This document shows, in pieces, positions 42,084-50,312 of a stretch of DNA of 64,000 nucleotides. Numbering within the stretch: the stretch's first letter is position 1; each line of letters begins with the position of its first letter. The notes beneath the pieces are model-generated. The model did no database searches. It was not told the DNA's origin and saw only the letters and a program-made list of their open reading frames with translations. A program made the translations under genes and the position numbers. Source of the stretch: Streptomyces albogriseolus (GTDB taxonomy: Bacteria > Actinomycetota > Actinomycetes > Streptomycetales > Streptomycetaceae). Location of the stretch: the NCBI GenBank assembly GCA_014650475.1, contig BMVA01000004.1, forward strand, positions 1-64,000. The letters are read 5' to 3'.

Positions 42084-42354
42084 CGAGAGGCCCCCAACTC
42101 CCTTGCCGTCCAGCGATAAGTCGGTGGACTGTACACCAGCTGAGATCATGCAGTGGCTCGGGCGGAATGCGCCGCTAACACGCGCACCTGTGCTGCGCCG
42201 TTGAGATGTGGGCTGGCTCCTGGAGTTGGTCCAGGCATAGGCGTCGGTGTCGTTGCCGACGGAGCAGTGGAAGGCCGGACCGGTGGCGGAGCCAGCGCTG
42301 CAACAGTCGACTACACGAGCGGACGCACATTGCGCGGGCATGTTGCGAAGCGAA

Positions 42355-42425
42355 GCAACATAGCGCGGGATCGCCGGTTAGCCAAACCGGCGTCTCCCCG
42401 GATCATTGATGGTCCACCGCCACTA
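42355..42425. repeat. hairpin repeat, copy 3
   Basis: Repeats CAACATAGCGCGGGATCGCC and the rest of the copy 2 hairpin core, but its right arm is altered (GTCTCCCCGG) so the outer stem no longer pairs. GATCATTGATGGTCCACCGC and, 20 bases later, CGTCGAAAGG also match copy 2. The gene that should follow the ribosome-like site is missing, as at copy 2. Confidence 0.75.
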
Positions 42426-42771
42426 CCTGCACCTACGTCGAAAGGAATCGCCAAGACGGCTGTCAATTCAAAGCGTCGCACGGCTGTCAGCTCTCTGCGC
42501 TGCCGCAGAGCTCCTGTGGAACAGGTGCCGTGGGCGCTCAAGATCCCGCGATGCGCGTAACGGCATCCCCACCTTTCCCGTACCGCACGGGACCGGTTTC
42601 TATCGCATCCGGGAGTGCACCCGGGAATGAAGTTGACATGCAGCTGTTTTGATCATTCGGGTCGGCACTCTACTGGCCCTGCCACAGGCATTGGCGCCAG
42701 ACGTTTTCAGCAGCATCAAACGCCATCAGCTGCGCGCAAGCCGCACCGCCTTAGCAACTGGAGAATCCGAA
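42426..42771. other. intergenic, no gene recognised
   Basis: About 350 bases between hairpin copy 3 and the excisionase-like gene. It starts with a ribosome-site-like GAAAGGAA without a following gene, then shows short non-coding frames only. Probably a deletion junction. Confidence 0.4.
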
Positions 42772-43047
42772 TTGCACGGACAGACCAACGAGGTGCAAGG
42801 CACCCGTTACAGCCCTACACACATCCGCGCCACCTGGGACGGAACGGGCAGCGTGGAAGACGCTTCCAGGGCGTTGGGGTTCTCTCGGGCGAAGGGCTAC
42901 GACCTCGTGCGTCGCGGAGAGTTCCCGTGCCGCGTGCTACGCATCGGACGTACCACGCGTGTCGTCACTGCGTCCTTGCTCCGCGTGCTCGAAAGCGGAG
43001 AGCCGGAGTACAACGGTGCCCACACCAGCCGCTGCACTCCGTCGTAG
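42772..43047 (+). CDS. excisionase-like helix-turn-helix protein
   Basis: A 91-residue protein with the MerR/Xis-type fold: VEDASRALGFSRAKGYDLVRRGEFPCRVLR gives the helix-turn-helix and the short wing, followed by TTRVVTASLLRVLE. TTG 42772 lies eight bases after GGAG. Such proteins assist excision of actinomycete integrative elements and usually neighbour an integrase, but none is present here. A strong terminator follows; a decayed copy of gene plus terminator lies just downstream. Confidence 0.8.
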   Translation: MHGQTNEVQGTRYSPTHIRATWDGTGSVEDASRALGFSRAKGYDLVRRGEFPCRVLRIGRTTRVVTASLLRVLESGEPEYNGAHTSRCTPS

Positions 43048-43059
43048 CCCCTGCGCACA

Positions 43060-43086
43060 GAAGCCCCGCCGAGCCGGCGGGGCTTC
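43060..43086 (+). terminator. rho-independent-type terminator of the excisionase gene
   Basis: Perfect 11-base-pair stem (GAAGCCCCGCC with its complement) and a five-base loop, 13 bases after the stop. The T run is weak, as is usual in Streptomyces. Confidence 0.8.
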
Positions 43087-43344
43087 GTCGTGTCATGAGC
43101 CCCTACAGCGAGCGCCTACAGGAAGCGGACCGCACTGTGGCACAACTGCCCTGACGTTCCAGGCCAGGTCCCGGGTTGCGGGCAGCGTTCGACAGCGGGC
43201 GACGTGTAGGGATGCCACCCGCTACAAGGCCAGCGGAGCGATGCGGCCGCGCGGTGAAGCGGGCAAAGTCCTCCGCGGTGACGCGTGACAGGCTGGCGAC
43301 CGTCGCCTCCGGCAATGCCGTCGCGGTCGCTCCGGGCGGGCCGC

Positions 43345-43551
43345 GCAACATCGGAGGGAACAGACAGTGCCGCTGGCGCCTCCACAGGCGTTGGGCTTTG
43401 CAGACGTGAAGGCTACAACCTGATTGGGCGCGAAGAGTTCCCGGGTCGGATGCTGCGCGTCGACCGTAAGACGCGTGTCGTCACCGCGTCCTTGCTTCGG
43501 GTGCTCGAGAGAGGAGAACCCGAGTGCAACGGCGCCCACGACGGACACTGA
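43345..43551 (+). pseudogene. decayed second copy of the excisionase-like gene
   Basis: Reads EGYNLIGREEFPGRMLR then KTRVVTASLLRVLERGEPE and NGAH, matching the intact copy at 42772 (KGYDLVRRGEFPCRVLR, TTRVVTASLLRVLESGEPE). The first half, including the recognition helix, is garbled by indels and there is no proper start. With its own terminator at 43565 it forms a tandem duplicate of the whole unit. Confidence 0.85.
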
Positions 43552-43564
43552 ATCCCACCTACTC

Positions 43565-43598
43565 AGAAGCCCCGCCGGGCCGCACCTGCGGGGCTTCT
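43565..43598 (+). terminator. terminator of the decayed excisionase copy
   Basis: Eleven-base-pair stem (AGAAGCCCCGC with its complement), 12-base loop, 13 bases after the stop of the decayed copy. Nearly the same stem as the terminator at 43060, which shows that gene and terminator were duplicated together. Confidence 0.75.
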
Positions 43599-43614
43599 CG
43601 TCGCACGGACGCCC

Positions 43615-44712
43615 CTATAACGCGGGGGCGAGGGAGACCGGTCTGACCAGGTTGAAGACCTCTCGGGCGGCATACCGTTTGAGGCATCGGATGATCTCGC
43701 GTCGGGTCTTGCCTTCCTGGGTGCGGCGTTCGTAGTACGCCTGGGTGCGCGGGTCGTGACGCAGCCGGGTGAACACGATGCGGTGCAGGGCGGCGTTCGC
43801 CTGACGGTCGCCGCCGTAGTTGAGCCGGCGCGTGCTCCGACGGCCCGACGAATACTCGACGGGGCTGACTCCGCAAAGGGCAGCAAAGGATGCCTCCGTG
43901 TTCAGCCGCTCGGGGTTGTCCCCCATGGTGATCAGCAAGGTGACTGCGCTGTCCGGGCCGATGCCCACCGGGACGAGTAGCTGTGGGGCGTGGTGTTCGA
44001 CGAGCTGGGTCAGGCGTTGGTTCAGCTCATTGATCTGCCCGGTGAGCTGTTCGATCCGCTCCGCGAGCATTCTCAGAGTCATATGGGTGGCCTGGACCAC
44101 CGCGCTCTCGCCCTCCTCACCGTCGTCTGGCCCGAGGCGTGCGCAGGTGCGGAACAGCTCGCGGTTGCCCAGGCTGGACAGTCGTTCCCGCAGTACGGGA
44201 TCGGCGATGACCAGGACGGCTTTGAGCTGGTTGATCGCCTGGGTACGGGCCTTGACCGCGGAGTCCTTGGCGAGCTTGAAGATCCGGGCGCTGTGCACCG
44301 GACCGTCGCCGGACTTGGCGCGGGCCCGGGCGCGGCCACTGAGCACGGCTCGCGCGGCGGCTTGCGCGTCGAGCGGGTCCGACTTCCCGAGCAGCCGGCG
44401 GGCCGAGCGGTCGGGCCGGTTCACTTCGTACACCTGGATCTGCTGGGCCAGCAGGTAGCGGGACAGGCCCGCGCCGAAGGTGCCGGTGCCCTCCACACCG
44501 GCCCGGCGCACCGTACCCCGCTTGCGGGCCCACACGAGCAACTGTCGGTAGCCGGCCGCCGTCGCGGGAAAGCACTCCGTTCCCAGGCTCTTCCCGAGCG
44601 GGGAGATCACGGCGGCAACATGCACCTCGCCGTGCGTGTCCACGCCCAGGACGACCTCGCGCCGAACGGGCGGATCCGTGCTCGAGGAGGTGCTGCGCTG
44701 TCGGGTCGTCAT
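43615..44712 (-). CDS. IS110-family transposase
   Basis: A 365-residue DEDD recombinase. The N-terminal RuvC-like domain has GVDTHGEVHVA, GVEGTGTFGAGL and GKSDPLDAQAAARAV. The C-terminal Tnp domain has VPVGIGPDSAVTLLITMG and the catalytic-serine region VEYSSGRRSTRRLNYGG. ATG 44712 follows GGGAGG. The frame is intact, so the element may be active. IS110 elements have no conventional terminal repeats and use a bridge RNA from a non-coding end. Related scars lie at 55.6-56.0 and 60.5-61.0 kb. Confidence 0.93.
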   Translation of the reverse strand: MTTRQRSTSSSTDPPVRREVVLGVDTHGEVHVAAVISPLGKSLGTECFPATAAGYRQLLVWARKRGTVRRAGVEGTGTFGAGLSRYLLAQQIQVYEVNRPDRSARRLLGKSDPLDAQAAARAVLSGRARARAKSGDGPVHSARIFKLAKDSAVKARTQAINQLKAVLVIADPVLRERLSSLGNRELFRTCARLGPDDGEEGESAVVQATHMTLRMLAERIEQLTGQINELNQRLTQLVEHHAPQLLVPVGIGPDSAVTLLITMGDNPERLNTEASFAALCGVSPVEYSSGRRSTRRLNYGGDRQANAALHRIVFTRLRHDPRTQAYYERRTQEGKTRREIIRCLKRYAAREVFNLVRPVSLAPAL

Positions 44713-45140
44713 GATGGTTCGCCTCCCACGTGGCGTGCTGGCTAGGGTGAATGGCACCGGCCTGCTCGGGCGGTCTGAACCGTGATGGCGCCTGAAACTC
44801 GGCAAGGCCCCTATGGGGACACGCCCTGTGGCTCGGTGGCAGGCAGCATCCCGCAACGGCAGTCGACAGGTCCGTGACTGGACACTTCGGTCATAGATCT
44901 CACGAGTCAGACCCCGTCCGGGATGGCACTGCACAACCGTCCCATCGATCCCGGTACAGCGGCATGACTCGATCACTGCCGGAAGGCTTCGAACGAACCG
45001 GCCCTCAACCTGGCCATGACGCACTGAAACGGCGTTGACTCTCCGTCTACTCGTGACCGGCATTGACGGGCAGCCGTGTGGCCCGCCTTATCTTTGCGAA
45101 GCCTCTGATGGGTGTGGGTGGGCGGCTGTATCCGTGTGGT
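44713..45140. other. non-coding left end of the IS110 element, candidate bridge-RNA region
   Basis: About 430 bases upstream of the transposase (to the decayed IS630) without a gene. In the IS110 group proper the bridge RNA is encoded here, upstream of the transposase. I see several short inverted stretches (for example GGCCCCTATGGGGAC near 44803) but could not derive the guide loops or the exact element boundary. Confidence 0.45.
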
Positions 45141-46200
45141 GTGCGATATGCGGATGGGGGCGGGCTGCCTCCTGCGGGACGTCGGCGCCGTGAGTCAGTA
45201 CGGATGCAGGCGGCTGAGTGGTTCGAGCAGGAGATCAAACCGTCTGAGGTCGCGCGGCGGCTGCGGGTGAGCGTGAAGTCGGCTAACCACTGGCACCAGT
45301 TGTGGCGGGTCGGCGGTCGTGAAGCTCTTGCTTCCCGTGGCCCGAGCGGATTCCGTTGCCGGTTGTCCCCGCGCTGCCTGGAGAAACTGGCTGCGTACCT
45401 CGATGAGGGCCCCGGCTGCCCACGGCTGGGTGGAGGACCAGGTGTGGACCGCATCGAGGGTGGCCACGCTGATCGGCAGGAAGTTCCACGTCTCCTACAG
45501 CGTCTCCGGCGCGAGGAGGCTGATCCACCGGCTCGGCTTCAGCCCGCAGGTCCCCGCGCCGCGGGTCGCCAAGCGCGACGAGCAGGCCGTGACCGCGTGG
45601 AAGGAGGGGACCTGGGCGGAGGTAAATGGGCCCGGGCGGCCTGCGGGGGCTACATCTGTTTCGAGGACGAAGCCGGGTTCACCCGCCGGCCGCCCAAAAG
45701 ACGAACCTGGGCTGGCGCGGTCACACCCCGGTCGTGACCGTCAGCGGGCGCCGCTCGGGGCGTCTGTCAGTGGCCGGGCTGATCGCGATACGGCCAGGCT
45801 CGCGCACCCGGCTGTGCCACCGTCTGCGCGTTCACCGGGCGGGCAGCAGCGCACGCCGCAACATGGGCGAGCGGGACTTCATCGCGCTCGCCGACGGCGT
45901 CCACCAGCTCGTCAAGGCACCGATCGTGCTGGTCTGGGCGTCTGAACACCCACGTCTCCCACGCCATGCGCGAGCTGATCGCCGAGCGTGAGTGCTGACG
46001 GTGTTCCTGCTGCCCGCCTATGACCCGACCTCAACCCCGTCGAGTGGGTACGGGCACACGTTACGCGCAGCCTGACCAACCTCGCCGTGGTCGCGCTCGA
46101 CCGGCTCGAAGCCCTCGTCCGTAACCGGCTCAGCGCCTTCAGTACCGGCCCGGCACCCTTGACGGCTTCATAGCCGGTACCGGCCTGATCCTCGACGAAC
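45141..46200 (+). pseudogene. decayed IS630-family transposase gene
   Basis: Starts properly at GTG 45141 (RYADGGGL, then EVARRLRVSVKSANHWHQLW, the IS630 helix-turn-helix). The reading then jumps between frames: VEDQVWTASRVATLIGRKF from about 45430, FEDEAGFTRRPPKR near 45660, TPVVTVSGRRSGRLSVAGL near 45725, and a last part with the DPxxNPVEWV-like region near 46030. At least four frameshifts make it inactive. Its left end is missing next to the IS110 left end. Confidence 0.85.
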
Positions 46201-46599
46201 CCACGTCACCCTGACCAGCCGAAGTCAGTAACGGGCGGCGGTGCTTGCCGAACCCGTGCAGTGCCCCGGTGTTCTCCATGGGCTCTCCCGTCACAGGCTC
46301 GCTCCCTGGCAGTCACAAACCCGCCGCACGGAGACAGATCTTGCTGTAGCAGGCACGAGCGGGCCCAGCTCTCCGTCGACCTCGACATCGCGGGCGCCCA
46401 CCCTAACTCGAACTCGCCCGCCCCCTGGATCTGCGCCTCCTGCTCGCCGACCGCCTCGACGCACTGCTGTACTTCTTCGGGACGAACGTCGACAAGGGCA
46501 CGATCGCGTGGCGGCACGGGCACGGTAGTGACCACCTTCCGTATTCCGTACGCGGCTTGCAGTCGCCCCCGAGGGGGTGGGCGCGATAGAAACCGGGGC
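46201..46599. other. intergenic, possible short coding remnant
   Basis: About 400 bases. One frame (46430-46530) reads LADRLDALLYFFGTNVDKG and looks protein-like but has no start and no recognised family. Otherwise I see nothing. It probably contains a degraded gene end between the IS630 relic and the pentapeptide gene. Confidence 0.35.
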
Positions 46600-47436
46600 A
46601 TGAGGTTGAAGAAGGTATGGTCGGCAGTGATTGTTGTGCTGGGCGCGGCCGGGCTGGCGGGGGTGCTGGCCCTGATGTTCACTCCGCTGAGCCAGCGCCT
46701 GGCACGCTGGCTGGCCGGGCAGGACTGGTCGTCGATGGATGCCACGGCCCGGTCTGCGGCGCTGGGGCAGGTCCGGCTGGCCGTGGTGCAGGCCGTTGCG
46801 GGCGTTGGTGCCGGCATCGCCTTGGTCTATACGGCCCGGTCCTACCGGTTGAGCCGTCGCGGGCAGGTGACAGACCGTTTCACGAAGGCGCTGGAGCGGC
46901 TCAGTTCGGCTGAGCCGTATGTGTGCATCGGGGGCGTTCTAGCACTGGAACAGATCGTCCAGGATGCCCCTGACCAGGGAAGGCATGCCGCGCGGGTGCT
47001 GAATGCGTTCGTGCGCCGCCATACGCAGCCTGCCGGTGCGCCGGGCGGTCTGGCGTCCGTGCAGCTTCCGGAGGAACCCGACGAGATGGTTCAGGAGGCG
47101 CTGCGGGCGCTCACCGCACCTGGTTCACGGCGTCGAGGAGGTTCCTGGCCTCCGGTCGATCTCGCGGGGCGTCATCTCGCGAAGGCCCGGCTGCCGGGGG
47201 CTGACCTGCGGGGCGCCCTTCTTCGAGGGTCAACGCTCAGGGGCGCCGTTCTGTGTCGGGCGCGGCTCGACGGTGCGGACCTGGCGGATGCCGATCTGGT
47301 GCGGGCGGACTTGTCCGATGTGCGGGGGCTGAGGGTCGAGCAGGTTCTCGCAGCCCGCGGTCTGCACAACTGTGTGCTGCCGGAGCCCGTGCGCAGTGAT
47401 TCCCGGGTCGTGGAGCGTGTCAGCCGGGGTGAGTGA
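46600..47436 (+). CDS. membrane-anchored pentapeptide-repeat protein
   Basis: A 278-residue protein with two N-terminal membrane helices (about residues 8-28 and 60-82) and a helical middle with VCIGGVLALEQIVQD. A C-terminal run of A(D/N)Lxx pentapeptides follows (LPGADLRGALLRGSTLRGAV ... ADLADADLVRADL), predicted to form a right-handed quadrilateral helix. Such proteins are common in Streptomyces; function unknown. It converges on the qat operon, 26 bases from the end of qatD. Confidence 0.82.
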   Translation: MRLKKVWSAVIVVLGAAGLAGVLALMFTPLSQRLARWLAGQDWSSMDATARSAALGQVRLAVVQAVAGVGAGIALVYTARSYRLSRRGQVTDRFTKALERLSSAEPYVCIGGVLALEQIVQDAPDQGRHAARVLNAFVRRHTQPAGAPGGLASVQLPEEPDEMVQEALRALTAPGSRRRGGSWPPVDLAGRHLAKARLPGADLRGALLRGSTLRGAVLCRARLDGADLADADLVRADLSDVRGLRVEQVLAARGLHNCVLPEPVRSDSRVVERVSRGE

Positions 47437-47462
47437 CGTCGGTGGCTTACGAAAGCTGTGTG

Positions 47463-48227
47463 TCAGGCTTCAAGAGCCCAGTCCGCGACGTGTTCGGGAA
47501 GCCTATCCAGGACGTGGGTGCGGGTGGTCAGTTCGCGCAGGTTCTGCCAGAAGCGCCGTCTGACGTCTTCTGGTGTCATGCCGTGGAGTTGGGCGAGCCG
47601 CTGTTCGAGCCGGTCGACGTGGCCGGGGCGTGATGCGCCGGTGGCGCGCCGGCTAGCCGGGAAGTCGGTCTCCGGTAGCACGCGCGTCAGGGGCAGGGAG
47701 GTCAGGATGTCGTCGGGCATGGCGGCGTTGACGGAGAAGTAGGCGCCCAGGTCGATAGCATGTTGCCGCTCGGGGGGGTTGCCGAGGAACCAGTGCAGAA
47801 TCATTCCGGGGTGCGGCTGGTCCGTCAGCAGGTCGAGGAGGGGACCGGTGCGTCCGGTGCTGTGCAACGACAGCAGAACGGCCTCGTCCTGTGCGGCATG
47901 GAGGATCTGGGCGAGTACGGTGCGTTGCCGCTCGAGGTTGCCTCGGCGGTCGAGGCCGACTTCCCCGATAAGGCAGCTGTTCCGCAAGGTAGCGCGGAAC
48001 AGCTGCCGATCGAAGGCATCGAGCGCTTCGGGTACTCCGGGGTGTACGCCGGATCCCCACACCAGGCGCGCGTCACGGCGCCGGCCGACGCGGTGTGCTT
48101 CGGCCGGGGTGCGGGTGACGGCGAAGACGACGGCTCCCTGTAGGGCCCCGATCTGCGCGGGGGTCACATCGGGTGCGATGTGGGCGTGGCAGTCGAGCGG
48201 TGGCAAATCGTCAGGGAAGGGGGACAT
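47463..48227 (-). CDS. qatD: QatD, TatD-like nuclease of the Qat anti-phage system
   Basis: A 254-residue TatD-family metal-dependent hydrolase. The metal ligands are visible in order: LDCHAHIAP (H-x-H), GEVGLD, LSLHSTGR, LHWFLG and PETDFP. Last gene of a four-gene operon in the order A-B-C-D, overlapping qatC by 17 bases. TatD proteins are DNases or related hydrolases; in QatABCD all four genes are reported as needed for phage protection. Confidence 0.92.
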   Translation of the reverse strand: MSPFPDDLPPLDCHAHIAPDVTPAQIGALQGAVVFAVTRTPAEAHRVGRRRDARLVWGSGVHPGVPEALDAFDRQLFRATLRNSCLIGEVGLDRRGNLERQRTVLAQILHAAQDEAVLLSLHSTGRTGPLLDLLTDQPHPGMILHWFLGNPPERQHAIDLGAYFSVNAAMPDDILTSLPLTRVLPETDFPASRRATGASRPGHVDRLEQRLAQLHGMTPEDVRRRFWQNLRELTTRTHVLDRLPEHVADWALEA

Positions 48228-49482
48228 GGTTCAGCTCCTGCAGACCTCGTCGGCACATGTCCACGACGGCGTCGAGGTCAGTGTCGGGGGGGAGTTCACC
48301 GACGGCGAGGATGTCGGTGTCGTCGATGCCGCGGGCGATGGCCTGCCGCACGTCGTGGACGTCTTTACGACGGCGGTCCAGCAGCAGCTGGTGTGCTGCG
48401 CCGGTGAGGTGGTGGACAAGGTAGGTGGTGGCGTCGTGGTGGGGGGTTGCGGTGAATGATCCCCTGCGTACCAGGCAGGCCAGGCACAGGCCGCAGTTGA
48501 GGGTGGGGTCCCCGCCGGAGTACCAATTGCCGTCGAGTTTGCTACACGAGAGAGTTTCCGCCCCCGCCAGCAGCAGGGACTGGCCCGCACGGTCCAAGGC
48601 TCGCGCCAGGAGCTGTCCCTTGGTGAGGTAGGCGTAGGGGTTGGCCACCGTCACGGGGATGTCCAGGCTCGCCAGGAGCTCGTTGATGCGAGCGAACGTG
48701 CCCGGGTGGGTCGAGCGGGTGGACAGGGCGCCGCCCCGCGCTGCGGTCAGGGGCGGGTTGATGCTGGTGAAGCCGTTCTCGGGCACGGTCACCTGCGGGC
48801 TCGAAGCGCCAGCGGCGACCGCTGAGGCCAGGGCGGCGAACAACAGGCTGCGGCTGCGCGAGGAGGATTCCGCGGCGGAATGGGTCTGGCAGAGCTTCAC
48901 GCTGAGGTGGTGCAGCGGCTGCCGCCCACGGCCGTTGAGCCAGGCACTGGTCTGTTGCTGGGCGTGGCGGATGACGGTGCTGCCGTCGTAGTGGCTGAGG
49001 TGGATTCGCTCTGCCGTGTCACCGAGGTGGTCCGCGGCGCCGCACAAGGAGTCCAGTCCGCCGCTGAGGAGCATCACGTCGTCGGCATCGGGAATTGGTG
49101 CCGGACGGTGGCCGCCGGGAACGGCGGGTACGGCGTGCAGGTGCCAGGCATCGCCGGTGAGCCAGGACAGCAAGTCTTCGGCGAGCCGGCCGGATGAGGC
49201 GGTCCAGGGGTCGGGGTCGACGGTGTGGACGGTGAGGTCGATGGTGCGCGCGAAGGTGGTGGGGCGGCGGGCGCTGCGGTCAGCGAGGTAGGCGGAGGCG
49301 GCGATCCGGACGAGGTCGGCGGCAGCGGCCGGTGCGGGGCCCAGGAGGTCGAGGTCCCAGCCGAGTGTGCAGGTGACGGTCGGCGTGGGGCTGTGGGCTC
49401 GGGTGCGGGGCCAGTGCAGGGCGGTGGCGGAGGGCTCGTGCTGCTGTCCGTCGTGCGGCAGTACTTCATAGGCGGTCGTCAT
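48211..49482 (-). CDS. qatC: QatC, QueC-like protein of the Qat system
   Basis: A 423-residue protein. MLLSGGLDSLCGA (about residue 140) is the PP-loop of QueC-type ATP-dependent synthetases, and NCGLCLACLVRRG with the preceding SCSKLDG gives the Cys zinc site near residue 335. QueC makes 7-cyano-7-deazaguanine; the QatC substrate is not established. ATG 49482 overlaps the qatB stop by four bases. Confidence 0.92.
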   Translation of the reverse strand: MTTAYEVLPHDGQQHEPSATALHWPRTRAHSPTPTVTCTLGWDLDLLGPAPAAAADLVRIAASAYLADRSARRPTTFARTIDLTVHTVDPDPWTASSGRLAEDLLSWLTGDAWHLHAVPAVPGGHRPAPIPDADDVMLLSGGLDSLCGAADHLGDTAERIHLSHYDGSTVIRHAQQQTSAWLNGRGRQPLHHLSVKLCQTHSAAESSSRSRSLLFAALASAVAAGASSPQVTVPENGFTSINPPLTAARGGALSTRSTHPGTFARINELLASLDIPVTVANPYAYLTKGQLLARALDRAGQSLLLAGAETLSCSKLDGNWYSGGDPTLNCGLCLACLVRRGSFTATPHHDATTYLVHHLTGAAHQLLLDRRRKDVHDVRQAIARGIDDTDILAVGELPPDTDLDAVVDMCRRGLQELNHVPLP

Positions 49483-50312
49483 GAGCGTCCTGCGCGCAGA
49501 ATGCGCAGTGCCTCCCTCGTCACTCTCGCTGCTGTGGCGGTGAATTCCTTGACGGTCATGCGTCGTGTGTCGGGCACGGAGATGTGGCGCACTCGGCGTT
49601 GCAGCCAGGACCGCAGCCAGCCCTGTTTGCGGACGGCTTCCTCCGGGGTGAGGTTGTCGCTGGCCTTTTGGGACTGGAGCTCGACCAGGCCGAGTTCATA
49701 GATCCATTCGGCGACGAGGCCCCGCAGGCTGTCTTCCGGCGTGGGCGGCTCGACCGCGAGGAGGACATCTTTGACGTGCTTGACGGTGGCCCTGCGCAAG
49801 GCCGCCTCGTCGGGGTGTCCGGCGTCACCGAGGACGGCCTGCAGGATGCGGGAAATCTGAGTGCGCCGTGGCAAGCTGCTCAGCTCGCGGAAGTCCAGGC
49901 CGAGTTCCCGCAGTTGCGCGGCGTCACCGTTACGCAGTGCGTAGGCTCCCGCGAGGGCTGCGGCACCGCGGGAGGAGCCTTTGAGCACCTGGCGCTGCGA
50001 TCCGCCGCCGATACGGCCGGGGCCGGCCGCGCCCCCGGCTCCTCCTCCCCCGCCGCCACCGCCGCTGCCGCGGGCAGTGGCGATCAGGGCAGAAAGGGGA
50101 TAGCCACCGGCCGGCACCGTTCCGTGGTCCGCATCGTCCTTGCTCAGCGCGGTGGCCAGCGCCTGCACGACATCGTCGAGGAACTGCTGGCCGTCCGGCA
50201 GATCCAGAGTGTCCGCAGGTCCCGTTCCTACGCCGGGCAGGGCGTCGAAAGCGTCATGCGCCGCGCTCCACTCCGCGGAGCCGCTGCCTCCGTAAGAGCC
50301 CGATGTCCCCAT
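49479..50312 (-). CDS. qatB: QatB, subunit of the Qat system
   Basis: A 277-residue protein with the QatB layout: a start rich in Gly/Ser (GTSGSYGGSGS), a Gly-rich linker near residues 80-95, and a helical C-terminal domain with LVAEWIYELGLVELQSQKAS. No catalytic motif. Its start overlaps the qatA stop by one base and its stop overlaps the qatC start. Identification rests on position and this pattern. Confidence 0.88.
   Translation of the reverse strand: MGTSGSYGGSGSAEWSAAHDAFDALPGVGTGPADTLDLPDGQQFLDDVVQALATALSKDDADHGTVPAGGYPLSALIATARGSGGGGGGGGAGGAAGPGRIGGGSQRQVLKGSSRGAAALAGAYALRNGDAAQLRELGLDFRELSSLPRRTQISRILQAVLGDAGHPDEAALRRATVKHVKDVLLAVEPPTPEDSLRGLVAEWIYELGLVELQSQKASDNLTPEEAVRKQGWLRSWLQRRVRHISVPDTRRMTVKEFTATAARVTREALRILRAGRS

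Noticed and set aside
46201..46599. Coding remnant around LADRLDALLYFFGTNVDKG
   Set aside because: It looks protein-like, but I cannot name a family or define ends, so it is mentioned only within the intergenic entry.
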